A DNA stretch of 64,000 nucleotides, taken from the NCBI GenBank assembly GCA_004369045.1, contig ML213531.1, forward strand, positions 122,483 to 186,482. Direction: 5' to 3'. The notes beneath the pieces are model-generated. The model searched no databases, had not been told where the DNA came from, and worked only from the letters and a program-made list of their open reading frames with translations. This DNA comes from Heliocybe sulcata. Taxonomy: Eukaryota > Basidiomycota > Agaricomycetes > Gloeophyllales > Gloeophyllaceae. Each line of letters starts with the position of its first letter. Positions within the stretch are counted from its first letter, which is position 1. Of the stretch, positions 45,429 to 57,334 are shown piece by piece. The position numbers and the translations under genes are program-made.

Positions 45429-47044
45429 TCAACCCTCGATGCCATCCTCCACCGGTATACCCAGCCTCTCCAACGCTTCCCTCCCTTTCCCTGCCCAGTA
45501 CCGCACCGTCTCCTCATCCTCGAACCACATCTTCGTCTCCGTTACGTCCGCGCTCTCCGGGACCTCGACGGGTGGTGAGACAGTCGATACGGCGTCATTG
45601 CCCGCTTTCACTTGCTCTGTCTCCCCAACCTCGGCTTGATCCACTGGAGAGGCGGATGCCCCTCTGACCTTCTGCCGCTTGTCCAGGTGCGCGTCCTGGC
45701 CATCCACAGACTCCGAACTCTCCGAGGTCAAGGCTGCAGGAACTTCTCGATCCTGCGCCTGGTACGTCTTAATTTCATCGCGCTTGGGCCCCCACAGCCC
45801 GCCTCCTCTAATCCACCCCGCAACATTGCTCTGTACCCTGGTCTCGTCCAAGATCCCGATGATAGCCAGGAGCGTCTGATCGTACACCTTCCCCTCCGCT
45901 CGCTCCAGCAGCGCCTGGACCTGTTTTCTCTTCTTCCTCCGCTTCCGCTTGTGCGTCCGTTCGTCAAGGTCTTCACTCGGATCTGGAGAAAGCGCGCCGC
46001 TGGTATCAGGCGAAAGCGTACCGCTGGTGTCAGGGTCAGCATCGAGTTCTTCTTGTCGTTGCTTGGCGCGCTGGGCTTCCAAGATGTCCAGGTCTGATCG
46101 ACGGAGTGGGGAGTCGTATTCTTTGATGCAGACGTGGTTGTATGGCTGGAGGTGCGCTTTCAGGGGCGAGTCGTCGAGGAGGACGGTGGTCAGCGCGGAG
46201 TGTGCTTCGGCGCGCGGCGTAGAGGTTGAAGGGCATGAAGGTACCGGTTCCGGGGAGCTGGAGGGCGAGGAGGAGGAGGAGGAGGAGGAGAGGGACGAAA
46301 AGTAGGCCCAGGGTTTGGTTAGGTCTTTTGTTGTTTGCGTTTTCTGGCCTGCGTATCTTATGAGGTTCGATCAAGTTGGGACTTGGGTGTGGACATACGG
46401 TACTGGTGCTCTGAAAGCCCAAGCGTGTCCCTCGCCCACACGGCTTTCAGCTCCCCCTTCTTCTCACCAAACGCTTTCCCCACCATATCATCCACGCTGT
46501 GCGGCTGTGCGCTGCTCCACACCATCACATCCAGCCACTTCTTCGTGTCGGGATGGAATACGTAGTTCCTGAAGGAAAGCATGTACGGGCGGGGGTGGGC
46601 AGAGCGGATGCGGGGGCCGGTGCCGCGAGGGCCTTGGTGCGGGGAACGGATGAGCAGGGTGCCGTTTAGATCTAAGATGAGGAGCTTTCGGGGTGAAGAG
46701 GATTGGGGAAGCGGCTCGGAGGGGACGAGGGAAGTGCGTAGGTAGGTGGGGGAGGGCGACCGGCGGGGTGGTGGTGGTGGACTTGGTGACTTTGCGAGTG
46801 GCGAGGATGCGGGTGGAGGTGTGGGAGAAGCGCGGTCGCGCTGGGACGAGGAAGGGTCGTGCACGACGTACTGGTTATAGTCCGGCGATGGTCTGCGCTC
46901 TCTGCCTCTTTGCCAGGTTGGTTGGCGGTACATGTCATCGTATGGATATTGCTGCTCATAGTAGTGGCTAGAGTCGTTGTAAGGACGGGAGTGGTATTGT
47001 CGCCGGGAGGAAAAGTAGCCGCCGGAGTATGAGTTTCTGGACAT
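45429..47044 (-). CDS. NIF/FCP1-like HAD phosphatase-domain protein, probably catalytically altered
   Basis: Two exons. The ATG at 47044 opens a disordered N-region (MSRNSYSGGYFSSRRQYHSR, Pro/Ser runs). The HAD domain starts at KLLILDLNGTLLIRSP, then HPRPYMLSFRNYVF, WLDVMVWSSAQPHSVDDMV and LGLSEHQY. The intron joins QY to RQKTQTTKDLTKPWAY. A Ser run follows, then TTVLLDDSPLKAHLQPYNH (the DDS motif), a basic stretch HKRKRRKKRKQVQALLERA and the C-terminal end at 45429. The nucleophile Asp of DxDxT is present, but the second Asp is Asn-Gly (DLNGT). Such NIF proteins may bind rather than cleave phospho-substrates. Its first codons and promoter were copied to 30 kb. The promoter region at 47 kb now leads on the other side into a broken gene Y. 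Confidence 0.85.
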
Positions 47045-47690
47045 CTTATAGGTCGTCGCGCTTCTAGGGGGCAGTAAATGAATCGGTAGATGCAGCAATA
47101 TCAGAGCATTGGTGATGTTCTCTAACAGAGGCCTGACGGGTGGGGTGAGTACATAGGGTGAGAACAAGCCTATCGAGTACTTGCTTGATTTTGGTCGCGT
47201 TCAAGCGTGCGTTCATCTAATGAAAGCTGCAAGAAATGGCACAAACACCGCTTCTAACATCGATTCCTTCTCTGCAGCACCTGAGCTCTGTATACGTAGA
47301 GAGTAGTGAGGCAAACCTCAAAGCGCAGGCGGAAGCGTTGGGCAAAACGCGTCGAACTCGCGTACTCGCGTACTCGCAGAACAAACTTAAGTGAGCTCAA
47401 GAGCTATTTATAGCATTCGCCTTATTTCTGTCCGATTCTAACTTGTAGACTTGTAGACTTTGGATTTGCTGCTCTTCGCTGGCGGACGGCTCGACTCGTT
47501 CAGGTCTGCGCAGGGTGGGCTCCCCAATGATAGAAGACATTCCACAGATTGTATTACACGAATGTTGATGCATGATGGAAGGACGCAGCGGCCGAGCAAG
47601 ACCTGGGTCGAACTGAGCTGAATCCTGTAGTCTTCAACTTCCCACCGGGGTCAGGATAGTTGGGATCATTTTGCGGAAGATATATCTAGT
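47005..47690. repeat. Segmental duplication D1, copy at 47 kb
   Basis: Covers the phosphatase 5' end, its upstream region and the start of a broken gene Y (plus strand). Inverted homologue of 29960-30652. Relative to that copy it has tandem micro-duplications (CGTACTCG twice near 47360, ACTTGTAG twice near 47445). Confidence 0.8.
47400..47690 (+). pseudogene. Gene Y copy, broken
   Basis: Matches gene Y at 30 kb (ACTTGTAGACTTTGGA, GATGGAAGGACGCAGCG, TAGTCTTCAACTTCCCA), but the start ATG is ATT, a stop follows within ten codons and the PDLGGG segment is deleted. Confidence 0.65.
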
Positions 47691-47832
47691 TATTGGAGGT
47701 ACGAGCCATTCAGTTATAAGGGCAGGACATCGGTGTTGGCATAATAGTGCTGCTCGGTTTGGGCAACGGATTTATTTCTGAACTTCTAGATGCCTCGGTC
47801 GGCTTTCCATCGAGGCATATCATCCTCTTACC

Positions 47833-48165
47833 ACGTACAAGTTCCGTAGGCGATATCTGGATATCCCTGATGTAAGTCGATCGGTCGTGCTCTCGTCTGT
47901 CTAGAGTGACCTAATTTCTGCTGTTGCTTAGTATATCGACGAGCGGCCTGTGGCTGTGCATGCGACGACAAAGCATACCCCGTGCCATGTCGCGGAAAAC
48001 AGTCCAAGACCGGATAATGCCGTGCTCATACCCTGCAAGAAGTACAAGAGTGCCAATGCGCGTTTATTGTAGCAGGAGTGTGTCAGTCTGTGATCCGATA
48101 GTCCTGTTGTTGTTCACACTAGCCTCTTCTCTTGCGCATAGTAATGTGATGCGCAGCGTATACAG
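47833..48165 (+). pseudogene. Gene A copy 3, last two exons plus 3' flank only
   Basis: Begins at YKFRRRYLDIPD, homologous to YKYHRRYLDILD. The same intron follows (ends GCTGTTGCTTAG), then YIDERPVAVHATTKHTPC and DNAVLIPCKKYKSANARLL, with stop at 48072. Flank homology to copy 2 continues about 90 bp past the stop (CACTAGCCTCTTCTCTTG). No gene B follows. It lies 3' of broken gene Y, so the order Y-A is kept with the middle deleted. Confidence 0.8.
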
Positions 48166-50289
48166 GAAACATCTCTGCAAGATTCTTCTATGCTCGAGCT
48201 CATCGGAATCATCAAGATACGCGGTCTTTTGGTAGAGCTGGATGATCGAAAAGGCAAGCATTGCTTTGGGGAGAGTACTCAGTTGTTCTGGGACGACGGG
48301 TGTTGGCGACATGTATGAGACAATTGCGATTGGCATCGGCTTAGCTCGAAGCGCATCGCGACCACGGCACTGCTCTGCGTGCTACTGCAGCGGTGCTCAT
48401 CAATGGACAGTATGTGCTAAATTCGTCTGAAAGCTCGTTCGACCCTGGACTGCAGTTCCCGACATTCCATACGGTGTCGCTGATCAATATTTGGCTGTGC
48501 ATGATCTCGTCTGCCTTCTAACTTGCTCCCTTCCCAACGCCGCCCGACTGTGCACTAGTCCGCTTTGCTGTTGAGGGTGTCTTTTATAACTTAAGAGTGT
48601 TATTGATAACCCTGCCATACTGATGGGTCTCGCGGTAGATTCAACTTTCACGCCAAGGCTTTTCAATCCCTGGCGCACCCACCCTCATGATCGGGGGAGG
48701 GGCCATGATGGCTTAATACGACAGGCTTCTTTGAACAGCGATATAGAGGGAGGTCGTATCAGGCGTTGATGCGTCTTCATCTTGAACGGGTTCCAGGACG
48801 ACGCGATGGTTCTGCTTTGTAGCCCGACCCTCCTCCTCGTGTCTCATGGTTGATGGAGAGACCCGAGACGATGGAATCCGTGCCGCTGAATACGACGGCC
48901 TTCTTAGAGAGTAGCAAGAGAGCATTGGCGACGTCGGAGAGGAGTCACAGCGCCATCAAAGCAAGCCTTGGTTCGTTCTCCGTACCGCCTCACCTCTCCA
49001 GACCAATTCCCCGCTATGTCTTTTTTCTCTGTCTCCTCGGTGCACCGCTCTTCTACCCTTGTGATAGGCAACGCCGAGCCCTTGGCATCGTTCGCTACGC
49101 AGCCGGTCTGCTACCGCACGATCGCATGTGTACCACTTGTACCTCACGTTGCGCGTCCCTGGCACAGCAGGAGTACCGACGATCGGAGTGGCATTCGTCG
49201 AGGAGGGAACGGCCGGAGTGTATCCAGTATCGCAGAGAACAAATCGGCAGGCTTGGGCGGGGGACTCGGCCCTCCTTGGTAGGCTCCGCAGTCCTGGTCT
49301 TCAAGGTCATCGGGCTCCTGGATGCGATCTCCGACCTCATTCTGTATCGCCCGTCTGTCCACTCCTGCGACTGGTATCTGTTAGTCGCAAAATGCGAGTC
49401 GCCATCGGGGTCGGTCACGACACAAATAGTGTCCCCCTTCCTATGTCCCAGATGGGACTCTAACTGCGCCTCGCAGGACGTTAACGTTACAGCAATCCAG
49501 ACTTCCCGCCTCCTGCGAACCGCAGCTCCTTAACAGCACAGGTATCCGAATGTCTGCGCGCATGAGGACAAGGTCAGCTTACTTCGTTACGGCTGCGGGG
49601 AATGTAGTTTTGTAGATGGTCGAGGAGTAGGATCTTTCTGAGTATTTAATCCGCTCTGTAGAGGCTAGCCGTAGGCCCCCTTCTCCGTGGAATATGGGTG
49701 GCTCGCCAGTCCAGCGGGACTATACCATCCCTCATGCGCGTGCGTACAAAGACCCGGCAAGTTCTGCAGAGGCGATGGGGCAAGGAGTCGAGATTTGGAC
49801 TTGTCCCGAGGAACAGCCGATCTCGAGGCCCGTCGACGAAAGATTAAAGAGGACGAGAGGGCGGGTATTTGGAGAGGAGGAGGTAAGTAGCTGGGTAGGC
49901 ACGTCTGGTCGGCGCATCATGTCCTGCTCCTCGATATCTGTGACGTACATCGAGGTGAGGGAGATCTGCTTGAATTACTGATACCCGTCTATAGAGAGGA
50001 GGAGGGAAGATGGGTCCGTCAAGACCAGGTAAGCGTGGATACGTAGAGATTGGACATACCGAGGATGTTCGTGCCATAGTCTCTCCAGTCATCGATGTAT
50101 CCCTGCTCCTCCAAAGGGACCTCGACTCATAAACCGGATCGATGTCCCCCGAGCCGCGAGGCACGACGTGAATGGAATCGTTCACCCTGCCGCCAGAGCC
50201 TCGGGACCAAACGTCCCAGCGCCATCTGACAAAGTAGGCATGCGTCAGTCGCGTCAGTTGAACGATTCTGTGGAAGATAGGGATGGCGG
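48166..50289. other. Accessory region, no supported gene
   Basis: Many overlapping frames on both strands at 48.9-49.5 kb. The longest plus-strand frame (48850-49533) has no recognisable motif. A short frame at 49700-49880 contains DLEARRRKIKEDERAGIW, which looks like a coding remnant, but I cannot assign it. Confidence 0.4.
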
Positions 50290-50790
50290 ATTGGACTATA
50301 ACTAGTGACTAGCGGAATACGCATACTGAAACCCCACAGAGCTCGATGAGTGCCTATATTCGTGCCGGGATCGGGGATGCGCGGGCGAGGGAGGAGGAGA
50401 TGCGGTGCGGGGAGGGAGTGGACGGGGGTGCGGGGGAGAAGGGGGGTGTGGAGCGTATTGGCTGATGGGACCTGTGTATTCTGGATTTTGGATTTTGGAT
50501 TGAATATTGATGATTTGAACGCCGGTCTGGGCTTCGCTCGTGTTCGGATGGATGCCGGGACGAGGATCGGGGTTGAATGTTCGGCGGGGAGCTTGATGGC
50601 TGTCAGCTGTGTCGAGTGATGAGAGGGATATAAGATTGCCATATCACAAGTCTCCAGAGTATAGCTTCCAGGAGTTATAGAACCGTCGACAAGCTATATG
50701 TTTGTACCGAGACTGCAGAAGCTGATCCTGCTCCCCAATCGGCAGGGTCGAGTGGTACATAGTCGATAATCCCTGGGCGGGGGATACAGA
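50290..50790 (+). pseudogene. Segmental duplication D2: copied tail of the sugar transporter
   Basis: Starts in the homologue of the last transporter intron (CTAGCGGAATACGCATACTG). It keeps the acceptor (CCCCACAG), then a last exon with a 12-base deletion after the ELDE codons followed by PIFVPGSGM, and the 3' flank. Matching continues to about 50770 (AGTTATAGAACCGTCGACAAG). No upstream transporter exons are present. Confidence 0.75.
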
Positions 50791-52294
50791 TGCACGAAAG
50801 TCTTCCCCATGTAGGTATGCCGCTAGGCCTGTTCCCTCGTCTCGGATAGGGAGGCGATGGGGTGTTCACCAAGACCAACATCCCCAGAAACGAAGCGGGG
50901 GTGACTTCCGCGTCTTGCGCTTGCCACTCTCCAGTGTGGCAAGTTTAGCCAGCCTGCGACGAGACTCGCGTGGGCCGGAAGAACCACGCCAGCGTAGATG
51001 AGATTAGGTTGAGACTAGAGACTAGGTAATAAGCTTTCGCAGCCTAATAATAATCTCGGGGGGATTACGTAGACCTCACTGAGCTTTAGCTTTGATGACG
51101 GAGGGAGGCAAAAAGAGGATAACGGACACTCACAGATAAGGTGCGGCCTGAGCAAGCTGCCGTCATTTGGTATCTCTGTCGGTATAACCTTGGATATGAT
51201 AGCGAGTTGCTCACCCTTGAGAAAATAAACCTCCGGGATGAGGTGAGCCGGGAGGATACTCACTGCGGCCATGACATCCAAGGAGAGACCGAGAATGCTC
51301 CTCTGCGATTGCACAATCGGACGATAGGGCGTCTCGGGAAAGGGGATTGGCGTACGTACTCCCGGACTCTGGTCCTTTAAGGCCTTATCCTGTCAAGGTT
51401 GTTACCGTCCCTAAGCTTCAGGATACCATGACGTTCATTATTACGGGTCGCAGTGCGAAAGACGAAGCCCACCATCCAATGAGACGCTACGAAACCAGCG
51501 CGTGGGTGGCACGCGTTCGGCTCGTGGGCTTCACAGCCCACCGCATCCCTTGCATTCAAGGTATGAGCTGATCTCCAGGTATAGGCATAAGTTTACGCAC
51601 TTCCTAATTGCTCTCATCGTCGTCCTGCGCTGTGAGAAGGCTCTAGCTAGTAGGTCTGTAGCTGACTGATGGAACTTACACCAACCGAGCGAGGCTGCGT
51701 ATCGGTATATACTACGGTGGTTCAGGAAAGAGGAAAGTTGTTGTCGTCCTCTACATGAGACTGGCGGGAGTCACTTTGGATTTTCTACTATCTATCGTCG
51801 CGAAGCAGAATAAGAACATGTCAGTGAATTTGCGTAGAGCCTGGACCTACATGCGCCATCGTAGGGTCTGTAGCGAATGAGAGGCTATCGCGTCGGATGC
51901 GGTCCAGACCGCGGTCCCTAGCGAGATTAATGCTATGAGGCTAGACCTGGTGATGCTTCCCATTCGCTCTTATTCTTCGCCCAATCGGTTTGCCTCGGAC
52001 CCGCACTGGAGAATGGACAAGAACCTGATCGCAATGGCTGCTTGAGACCGCGAACGCACCCTCGTTTCTCCTCAGGTCGACTTGTTCGGTCCTTACGTTC
52101 ACTCAAGATAAGCCATTTCGCCAGCAGCCGCCCACAACAAAGGATACCAGGCTGAAACGTATATAACCGGGAAACCGTCTACGCAAACGGGAGCCACCTC
52201 GCCACAAATTCAATCCGTAGACGTAAGTGACTGTAACAAAAACGCGTGACGCCAGTACGCGCCTTCTCTTCCCTCCTCCTCCTTCACCTCAAAA
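50791..52294. other. Intergenic, no supported gene
   Basis: A minus-strand frame (51314-51015; AAVSILPAHLIPEVYFLKGE) may be a degraded exon but is unassigned. 51.6-52.2 kb holds nothing recognised. Confidence 0.4.
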
Positions 52295-53104
52295 ATGGCC
52301 TCCTTTCTGCGTAGATTCGCATCCTCAGCTTCAGCCGCCACCTCTCCAATGTAACGCCCATCGCCTACCTCTACAGCCGTCCTTGCTAACGTCCTACCCC
52401 ATCCCAGGTCAAACGTCTTCGTACGCCCACTCACCCCGTCCCTACACCCATACTGACAGCGTGCAGTTCGACGTCGCAATCGGCCAACAGCCCTCCGGCC
52501 GCATCGTCTTCAAGCTCTACGACGACATCACCCCGCGCACCGCCAAAAACTTCCGCGAGCTCTGCACCGGCCAACACGGCTTCGGCTACTCTGGCAGCAT
52601 GTTCCACCGCATCATCCCAAACGTGCGCCACCCTCCTTCTCCTTCTCTTCCCCCGCACACTGAATTCAACGCGCGTGGTAGTTCATGATCCAGGGCGGCG
52701 ACTTTACGCGCCACAACGGCACAGGCGGAAAGTCCATCTACGGAGAGCGCTTCCCCGGTACGTCCCTCCTCCTTCCCATACCCAATCCTTCCAACCTCCA
52801 ACACACCCCACAGACGAAAACTTCAAACTGCGGCACGACAAGCCCGGCCTGCTCTCCATGGCAAACGCCGGCAAAAACACCAACGGCTCGCAGGTCCGTT
52901 CCCCTACCACAAGCCGCTACACGCGTACTCACTATCCCCCAGTTTTTCATCACCACGGTCGTCACGCCCTGGTTAGACCAAAAGCACGTCGTTTTCGGCG
53001 AGGTGGTGGACGGCATGGACGTCGTAAAAGCGATCGAGGCGCAGGGCACCGAGGCGGGTAAACCGAGAACAAAAGTCACCATCACCTCCTCCGGGACGGT
53101 GTAG
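52295..53104 (+). CDS. Cyclophilin peptidyl-prolyl isomerase, mitochondrial-type
   Basis: Catalyses proline cis-trans isomerisation. The ATG at 52295 opens [19 protein letters not shown], an Arg/Ser/Ala-rich presequence that suggests mitochondrial targeting. It is spliced through a tiny exon to [20 protein letters not shown]. Then come [18 protein letters not shown], the active-site block [19 protein letters not shown] (catalytic Arg present), [33 protein letters not shown], and [11 protein letters not shown] with the cyclosporin-binding Trp. It ends [10 protein letters not shown] at 53104. Six short introns, including between SNVF and FDV. Mature length about 165 residues, as usual for single-domain cyclophilins. 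A cytosolic location is possible if translation starts at the internal Met before SNV. Confidence 0.9.
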
Positions 53105-53281
53105 CCGTTTCCCCAGTAGTTAGTACGTAGATTGACAACTAATTGAACTAATTCTTGCAGTGAGGTGAATACAAAGTGCGTTGACCTTGACAGATTTGAC
53201 AATGGCCACAAGCAAACGTACAAGTTATCCAAATACCGCCTCGTCCAGACCCGTCAACATGAAGACCAGTCCGCGCAACCC

Positions 53282-56200
53282 TCACCCCACCATCCTAAAC
53301 CTCACCACAACCTTCTGACCCGGAATAAACGGATGCGTCCGATCCGCCAACACAACAATCTCCAACTCCCCCGCCATCCTCCTCCTCCTCACCCCCTCCC
53401 CCTCCTCCTCCCCCCTCAAACAATGAAACCGCGTCACAATCGCCCCCCCAGCCGCAACAAACGTCCCCACAAGCCTATCACACAATCAGCACCATCACCA
53501 CCCACAAGAGCCAAAAAGAGTGAAAAGCCAGCAGACGTACAAAAAATCCAACCCCACCCCCTCCCCCACCCCGCGCGCCGTCCCGTCCGCCCAGCGCTGC
53601 ACCTCGCTCGGGTGGCGCCACGAGTACGCCACGATCACATACGCACCCTCGAACTCGAAGATCACCGGCGCCTCCTCGTGGCCCTGCCCATTGAGGAACT
53701 TGAACAGCCGTGCTTTCAGCACTGCCACGAGGGCATTTTGGTGCGGGTACGTCGAGTGCTGCAGTGGAGGCGGGACAAACCCCGCCCACAGGTTCCGGCG
53801 AGGTGGGGTGGTGGACGAGCGCGGCACGTCCGTTTCTGAACCGCCTTCCTGGCTCCGACGTCGGCAGTTATCGCAGAACTTCGATTTCGACTTTTGCTTT
53901 TGCCGGACAACAACACTCCCACAAAACGGGGTCCTACAAACTTTGCTCGTCTACCCCAACCCCAAAGTGAGACTCCACTCCAAACCGATAAAGAATCCCA
54001 CCTACTTGCCAAGTATCTTCGCTAAAGGATACTCTCTTCTGTTGGTCCAAACCACCTTCACCGCGCCTACGCGCCTGCGAAGCCCTGCTCTTGGTTCTAC
54101 AAGGCTCGCACAGCTTCCAGCGGTAATTGACCACGGGGATGATATTACTGCACGACCTGCGGCTGCACACGCGGCTTGCTTGCTCCTTCATACGAGTCGC
54201 CCATCAGGCGCGACACTCCTCAGCTAAGCCAAAGACTCACCGATACATTCAAACTCGTCGCATGCGCAGGTTTATCATCATCAAGACCCAAAGTGTCCTT
54301 CTGAGCAGCCCAGCCGACCCTCTGTCTCCGATCCAACCTATTCCTCTCCCGACACGGAGCACACAGCTTCCACCGCCCCCCCAGCGGCAGCAAGTTCCCG
54401 CAAGCAGAATGCCCACACACCCTCTCCCCCGCCTCCCCTCCCTCGCTCTCTGACGGCTCCCCGGAATCCGTAGACTCCTCTATAGGCGTCAACTCGGACA
54501 AGTCCGAAAGCTCATCGCCAGACAGAGGCGCCGAAAGGGGGTCGTTGATGTTGTCCACCGGGTCCTCGCTGCCGCCCGGAGGCGGTTCTGCCCATGAGAC
54601 CGGGGATGGGTCAGGGTCCACGGGCTGGGTGAGTCGATCACTGGACAGTGGGTCCTCCACGTCCATTCCGTCGGTAACAACAGTCACAGCCGCAGCACCC
54701 GCAGAAGCCGAGGCTGGGACACTACTCATGTTGTCAGCAAGTGAGGGACCGTCAATCGGCTCCTCGTCGGGATAGCACAGTTCGCCCAAGTCGTCCAGAT
54801 CCAGATCTAAGTGATCAACTGTAGTCAGAGCAGCAGGAGCTGTGTTTTGGCCGGATGCGAAAGAGGTTAGGAAGTTAGAAGCGGCGGTACTTGATGGATT
54901 CGCTACGTCAGTCAGAGCTGGAGAAGTTTCAGCTAGAATATCGCCAGGCGCTCGAGACGAGGAAGACGACGCTCCCCGCGCTTCTTCCACCGCAGTATTC
55001 GAGATAACCGGCGTGTCGCTGCCGCGCTTCTTCCCGACAGCATGCCTGCCCTTCCGCGAACCGTCGCTTCTGCGGGGACTATCAGCCTTGGTCGGAGTAC
55101 CACCCTTTGCCCAGTCCCTCCATCGCTTCAGGCTACAAGCATCGCACCTCGGCGCCGTCGAATCGGACGGGACGGCACGACCGCACCCCGGCGACTCGCA
55201 TACCCTCTGCAACATGACAATCGAATCAATATAGCTACTTACGAAATCGATCTCGGTAGAGCCACGTACCGTGCCTGGGAGGAGGGTTGGCTCCGTCGGG
55301 AGAGAGTCATCGGTTTTCTTACGTGCGGGGAGCTTGATCGTGAGGCGTGAACCAGAGGGGGTCACGTCAGCCGAACCGACTATTGACGACGGAAGTTGAC
55401 TTGGAGTCGAAGGAGCGGTCAAAGGCAGGGGCGTTTCCGAGGGCGGGGGAGTCAGGCCTCTCATTACCGGCGAGCGCGGTGAAGGTTCAGGTTCAGGAGA
55501 GGTCAGGTCGATGACTTGCGGAGCGACTCTGAAGCGAGAATGTGAAAAACCGGCAGGGCCGGTCGTGATAGCCTGCGGAGGAATCGGAGGAGGGGGCGGC
55601 ACGGGTGGCACGGACGGGGAAATTGACAAAGACATAGAAGGGGTTCTCCTGGATATCTGGCCGGACTGTCAGTACCAACCATCAGCCGTACAGTGCTGTC
55701 TGCGATTACCTTGACGAAAGGCACATCCTGCGTCGCAGGGCCCACTAGCTCCCCGTGAATATTAAAGTAAGGAATGATGTTGGGTGCAGAAGGGCGTGGC
55801 GGAGCAAAGTTCGAGACCATGACGCGACGTGGGGGGCCGATAGCAGCGTCCTGCATCGACCCAGTGTGTCCTCCCAATGTCGGCGACGAGACGGCAGGGT
55901 ATACCGGGATACTCGGTAAGGATAAAGGGACCTGGGAGGATTGACGCGTATGCACGGTCTTGGATTCATTCAAAGATTTCTGAAGATAGGAGGTAAATGA
56001 CGTGCATTGGAATAGCGATAGCGCTTTTTACGATCAGAATCAAAAGAAAGGCGGAGGAGAGTGAACGGTAAATCGCTGCACGGCCCTTCTATTCGTGCAG
56101 AAGGAGGGACGACGAGAACAACGAGGCGAAGCGGAGAAACTCTGTAGATAATATTGGATAGAGACTCACCCGTCTCTCCATGCGACCTGGTGCTCCCGCG

Positions 56201-56550
56201 AACATGTTTTGCTCCCTCTTCTCTAACTTCGCCTCCCTAGCCGCAAGCTGTTTCCCGTGGCATTCCTGGCATATTTTCCATAGCCACGCTGGCGGGATGA
56301 CGTTCTCGCAATGCGGTCTTGAGCAGACGCGCGGTTTCGCCTGCGGAATGCTCGGGGTTATTAGGGGCGCGTCTTCAGAGATACTGTGAGTGGCATCGGG
56401 CTGCGCGAGTTCGTCAGAAAGAACCTGGAGCTTCGGTCGTGTTTGCGCTTCTACAACAGCTTGAGACAGAAGTTGGAGCCGGGAACGGTTGCTTTGCGCG
56501 GAGGGTGGCATCGCGGTGCGTTCGCCTTCCATGGCCACTTGAACAGACAT
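53282..56550 (-). CDS. Large protein with five C-x4-C...C-x2-C knuckles, unrecognised family
   Basis: The ATG at 56550 opens MSVQVAMEGERTAMPPSAQS. A motif [RK]VC-x4-C-x(12-15)-C-x2-C occurs five times: RVCSRPHC..CQEC (~56330), RVCESPGC..CDAC (~55205), RVCGHSAC..CAPC (~54425), RVCSRRSC..CEPC (~54175) and KVCRTPFC..CDNC (~53950). Three of the five carry RWKLC or WKIC before the second pair. Between knuckles 1 and 2 is a Pro/Ser-rich linker with HGELVGPATQDVPFVK and PQVIDLTSPEPE. Between 2 and 3 is a long acidic segment (DLDLDDLGELCYPDEEP). The C-terminal region (NLWAGFVPPPLQHSTYP, LFKFLNGQ, APVIFEFEGAYVIVAYSW, GTFVAAGGAIVTRFHCLR) ends VVRFRMVG at 53282 and may be a folded domain. Seven exons, about 900 residues; exon 1 is followed by a long 185-nt intron. 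Likely zinc-binding and nuclear; function unknown. Confidence 0.7.
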
Positions 56551-57334
56551 TCGAAGCGTAACCCCTATATATCGTGCTATGAGCGGCTAATATAATCCAG
56601 CAGAAAGCGATATGGAGCTCACCGAACACTGGGTCGGCCGGTGACGGTGTCGACGAAGCAATATCCAGAGAAAATTTTCACTTCGGACGTCTCGTCATCT
56701 TAGCGACCGAACGATACCGGCAAGCGGATTTCGGGGAAAATCAGGTATATATCCGGCAGTGGATAGAACGGGTACGGAAGTTTGCCGTTATTTGTTCAGT
56801 GTAAAGGATCGCTTATCGATGTGTGATGGCAAGGTAATCAGGGGCAATCTGCTTCGCAGATAACATCGGGAGCAGCCTTACCTTCATTTGAGGGAGTAGC
56901 GGCACATCTCCGCCTCGCGCTAGCGAAGGGTAACCACTGAGCTACATTCGGGACATTGGCACTCTTGTTACTAGTCCTCACTGAGGAACTAGCTGGTTTT
57001 TGTCCTAGAGGGGTTGCTTGCTAAATGGATAGGACTCGTGGATTCATGTACCAGTGAAAAATATGTGCAGCAAGTACTAGACAAGGAGAAATGTACACAG
57101 AAACAAATCTTTACACTGTTTCACACTGCTTCAGAATATACAGCTAATGTACAAGTCTGAGAGGAACAAGAATTTTCTCAGCTTCTCAGCAGACATGCAG
57201 CTATTCAAGGAGAATTTTATGAAATAGCACCATGAAGCCTATGTAAGTTAATATGAAAGGGGCAGCCATATGGTGGATTTTGATGCAAAAAGTAGCTCAA
57301 TAAGAGAATATCATTCTTGATGAGTTGTCAGAAC
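56551..57334. other. Intergenic, nothing recognised
   Basis: Promoter side of the knuckle gene and 3' side of the DUF262 gene. Contains a tRNA-like A-box word (see rejected items). Confidence 0.5.

Noticed and set aside
48850-49533. A 227-codon plus-strand frame
   Set aside because: Competing frames of similar length exist on both strands and none shows a recognisable motif or intron logic.
53165-54227. Plus-strand frames across the knuckle gene
   Set aside because: The minus strand gives spliced, repeated Cys motifs and a single continuous protein, so the plus frames are shadows.
56925-56955. A tRNA-like A-box (reverse complement TAGCTCAGTGGTTAC)
   Set aside because: No B-box or foldable acceptor and T arms follow at the right distance, so it is neither a tRNA nor a supported SINE.
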